Shown here: positions 13,394 to 14,017 of the stretch, piece by piece
Layout: each line of letters begins with the position of its first letter
Numbering within the stretch: the first letter of the stretch is position 1
Origin: Planctomycetota bacterium
GTDB taxonomy: Bacteria > Planctomycetota > Planctomycetia > Isosphaerales > Isosphaeraceae
Reading direction: 5' to 3'
Length of the DNA stretch: 14,017 nt
Assembly (NCBI GenBank): GCA_021778575.1
Contig: JAJYCH010000040.1
Coordinates: 1 to 14,017, forward strand
The notes under the pieces: model-generated
Told to the model about the DNA's origin: nothing
The model's input: only the letters and a program-made list of their open reading frames with translations
Databases searched by the model: none
Program-made: the position numbers and the translations under genes

Positions 13394-14017
13394 TCAGGAG
13401 ACCGGGGCGATCGAACCACCTCGGGCGCGACCCCAGCGGACGAGGCTCGCCCCACAAACGACGATCGAGGCCAGGCTGATCCAGAAGCCAAGCCAGAAGT
13501 CTCTGGGAACGAAGACAAAACGAATCCGGTGCTCGCCGGGCTCAAGGTGGGCCGCGATCAATCCCTCGAATCTCAACACCTGATACGGTGGGTCGGCCCG
13601 CCAGCCCGCGTTCCAGTTTCGGTTCAGAACCAGGGTGCCCGCCGAGGGGCAAGTCACCTGGACGCTGACCGTGTTGGGAGTCCAGCCCACCAGCGAGCAA
13701 CTTGCCGGTGGCGTTGCCGGCAGATCGGGGCGAAACGAGACCTCGCCGCGATAATCGGGAGCGCCCAGCGTCTTGACCCAGACATCCGGCTTGAGCGGCT
13801 CGTACCCCTGGGCGGTGCATTGGTTGGCCAGCATCGGGATCGTCATGTTCGCGAACTCCCCCTTGATCGTCACGATCTCGGGCGAGGGGGGCTGGCGAGG
13901 GGGCGGCGGGTCGGGGAAGGCGTCCTGGATGGCATGGCGGAACACCATGACGGAATCGAGCAGGCTGGCCACGATCACCAGGCCGAAAACGATCTCGTAA
14001 CGCTTCGGGTGGATCGA
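13394..14017 (-). CDS. YfhO-like membrane protein, C-terminal part (5' end outside window)
   Basis: The frame is open from the right window edge to TGA at 13394, giving the last 207 residues of a longer protein. It begins with a membrane segment (about EIVFGLVIVASLLDSVMVF), then a periplasmic beta domain with SCSLVGWTPNTVSVQV and TLVLNRNWNAGWRADPPYQVLRFEGLIAAHLEPGEHRIRFVFVP, and ends with a second membrane segment (FWLGFWISLASIVVCGASLV). The phrase N-W-x-x-GW...AxxLxPGxHxIxFxFxP is typical of the C-terminus of YfhO/GT-C-like polytopic membrane proteins, which in characterised cases take part in cell-surface glycosylation. The exact function cannot be told from this part. No start is visible; the GTG at 13978 lies inside a membrane helix and is not the true start. 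Confidence 0.7.
   Translation of the reverse strand, partial: SIHPKRYEIVFGLVIVASLLDSVMVFRHAIQDAFPDPPPPRQPPSPEIVTIKGEFANMTIPMLANQCTAQGYEPLKPDVWVKTLGAPDYRGEVSFRPDLPATPPASCSLVGWTPNTVSVQVTCPSAGTLVLNRNWNAGWRADPPYQVLRFEGLIAAHLEPGEHRIRFVFVPRDFWLGFWISLASIVVCGASLVRWGRARGGSIAPVS

Overview
The window looks like a stretch of chromosome from a high-GC planctomycete, most likely Isosphaeraceae-like (inference). The reasons are: strong G/C-ending codon use throughout; three tandem genes for secreted proteins with PEP-CTERM sorting tails; lipoproteins with short Cys-containing signal peptides; an Uma2-family protein with a charged coiled tail; and a cluster of short repeats whose minus-strand translation reads 'QNEAN', which I recall (unchecked) from planctomycete non-coding DNA. 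No rRNA, tRNA, CRISPR array, transposase, phage gene or replication origin was seen.

Left part (1-5192). A 41-codon minus-strand gene (141-266) has an operator-like palindrome upstream and a hairpin just after its stop. It is followed by a gene-free stretch carrying five copies of a GATTGGCTTCGTTTTGG repeat. A small lipoprotein gene (minus) then diverges from a plus-strand gene for a GAF-like plus degenerate GGDEF protein, followed by a TPR lipoprotein. The TPR gene converges on a gene for a membrane-anchored protein of unknown function, with a tandem 7-bp repeat and hairpin between them.

Middle part (5193-9638). A fumarylacetoacetate hydrolase (FAH) family enzyme is followed by about 540 bp without a gene that contains a possibly structured leader. 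Next come three successive plus-strand genes for PEP-CTERM proteins. They share a core (TY-x-x-TPF-x-I/V followed by a G-x-L-x-G strand) and so look like diverged paralogues. Their hydrophobic PEP tails imply export and processing by an exosortase encoded elsewhere; no exosortase gene is in the window.

Right part (9690-14017). All genes are on the minus strand. In transcription order they are: the 3' end of a YfhO-like membrane protein (cut by the window edge), nadD (NAD synthesis), an Uma2-family protein overlapping trpS by 4 bp, trpS (tryptophanyl-tRNA synthetase), and a sulfotransferase that converges on the last PEP-CTERM gene across a long imperfect hairpin. nadD and trpS are housekeeping genes; the rest is accessory or lineage-specific.

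No convincing new multi-gene system was found. The best leads are the repeat cluster, the self-contained small gene, the PEP-CTERM paralogue array with its leader, and the Uma2-trpS overlap.
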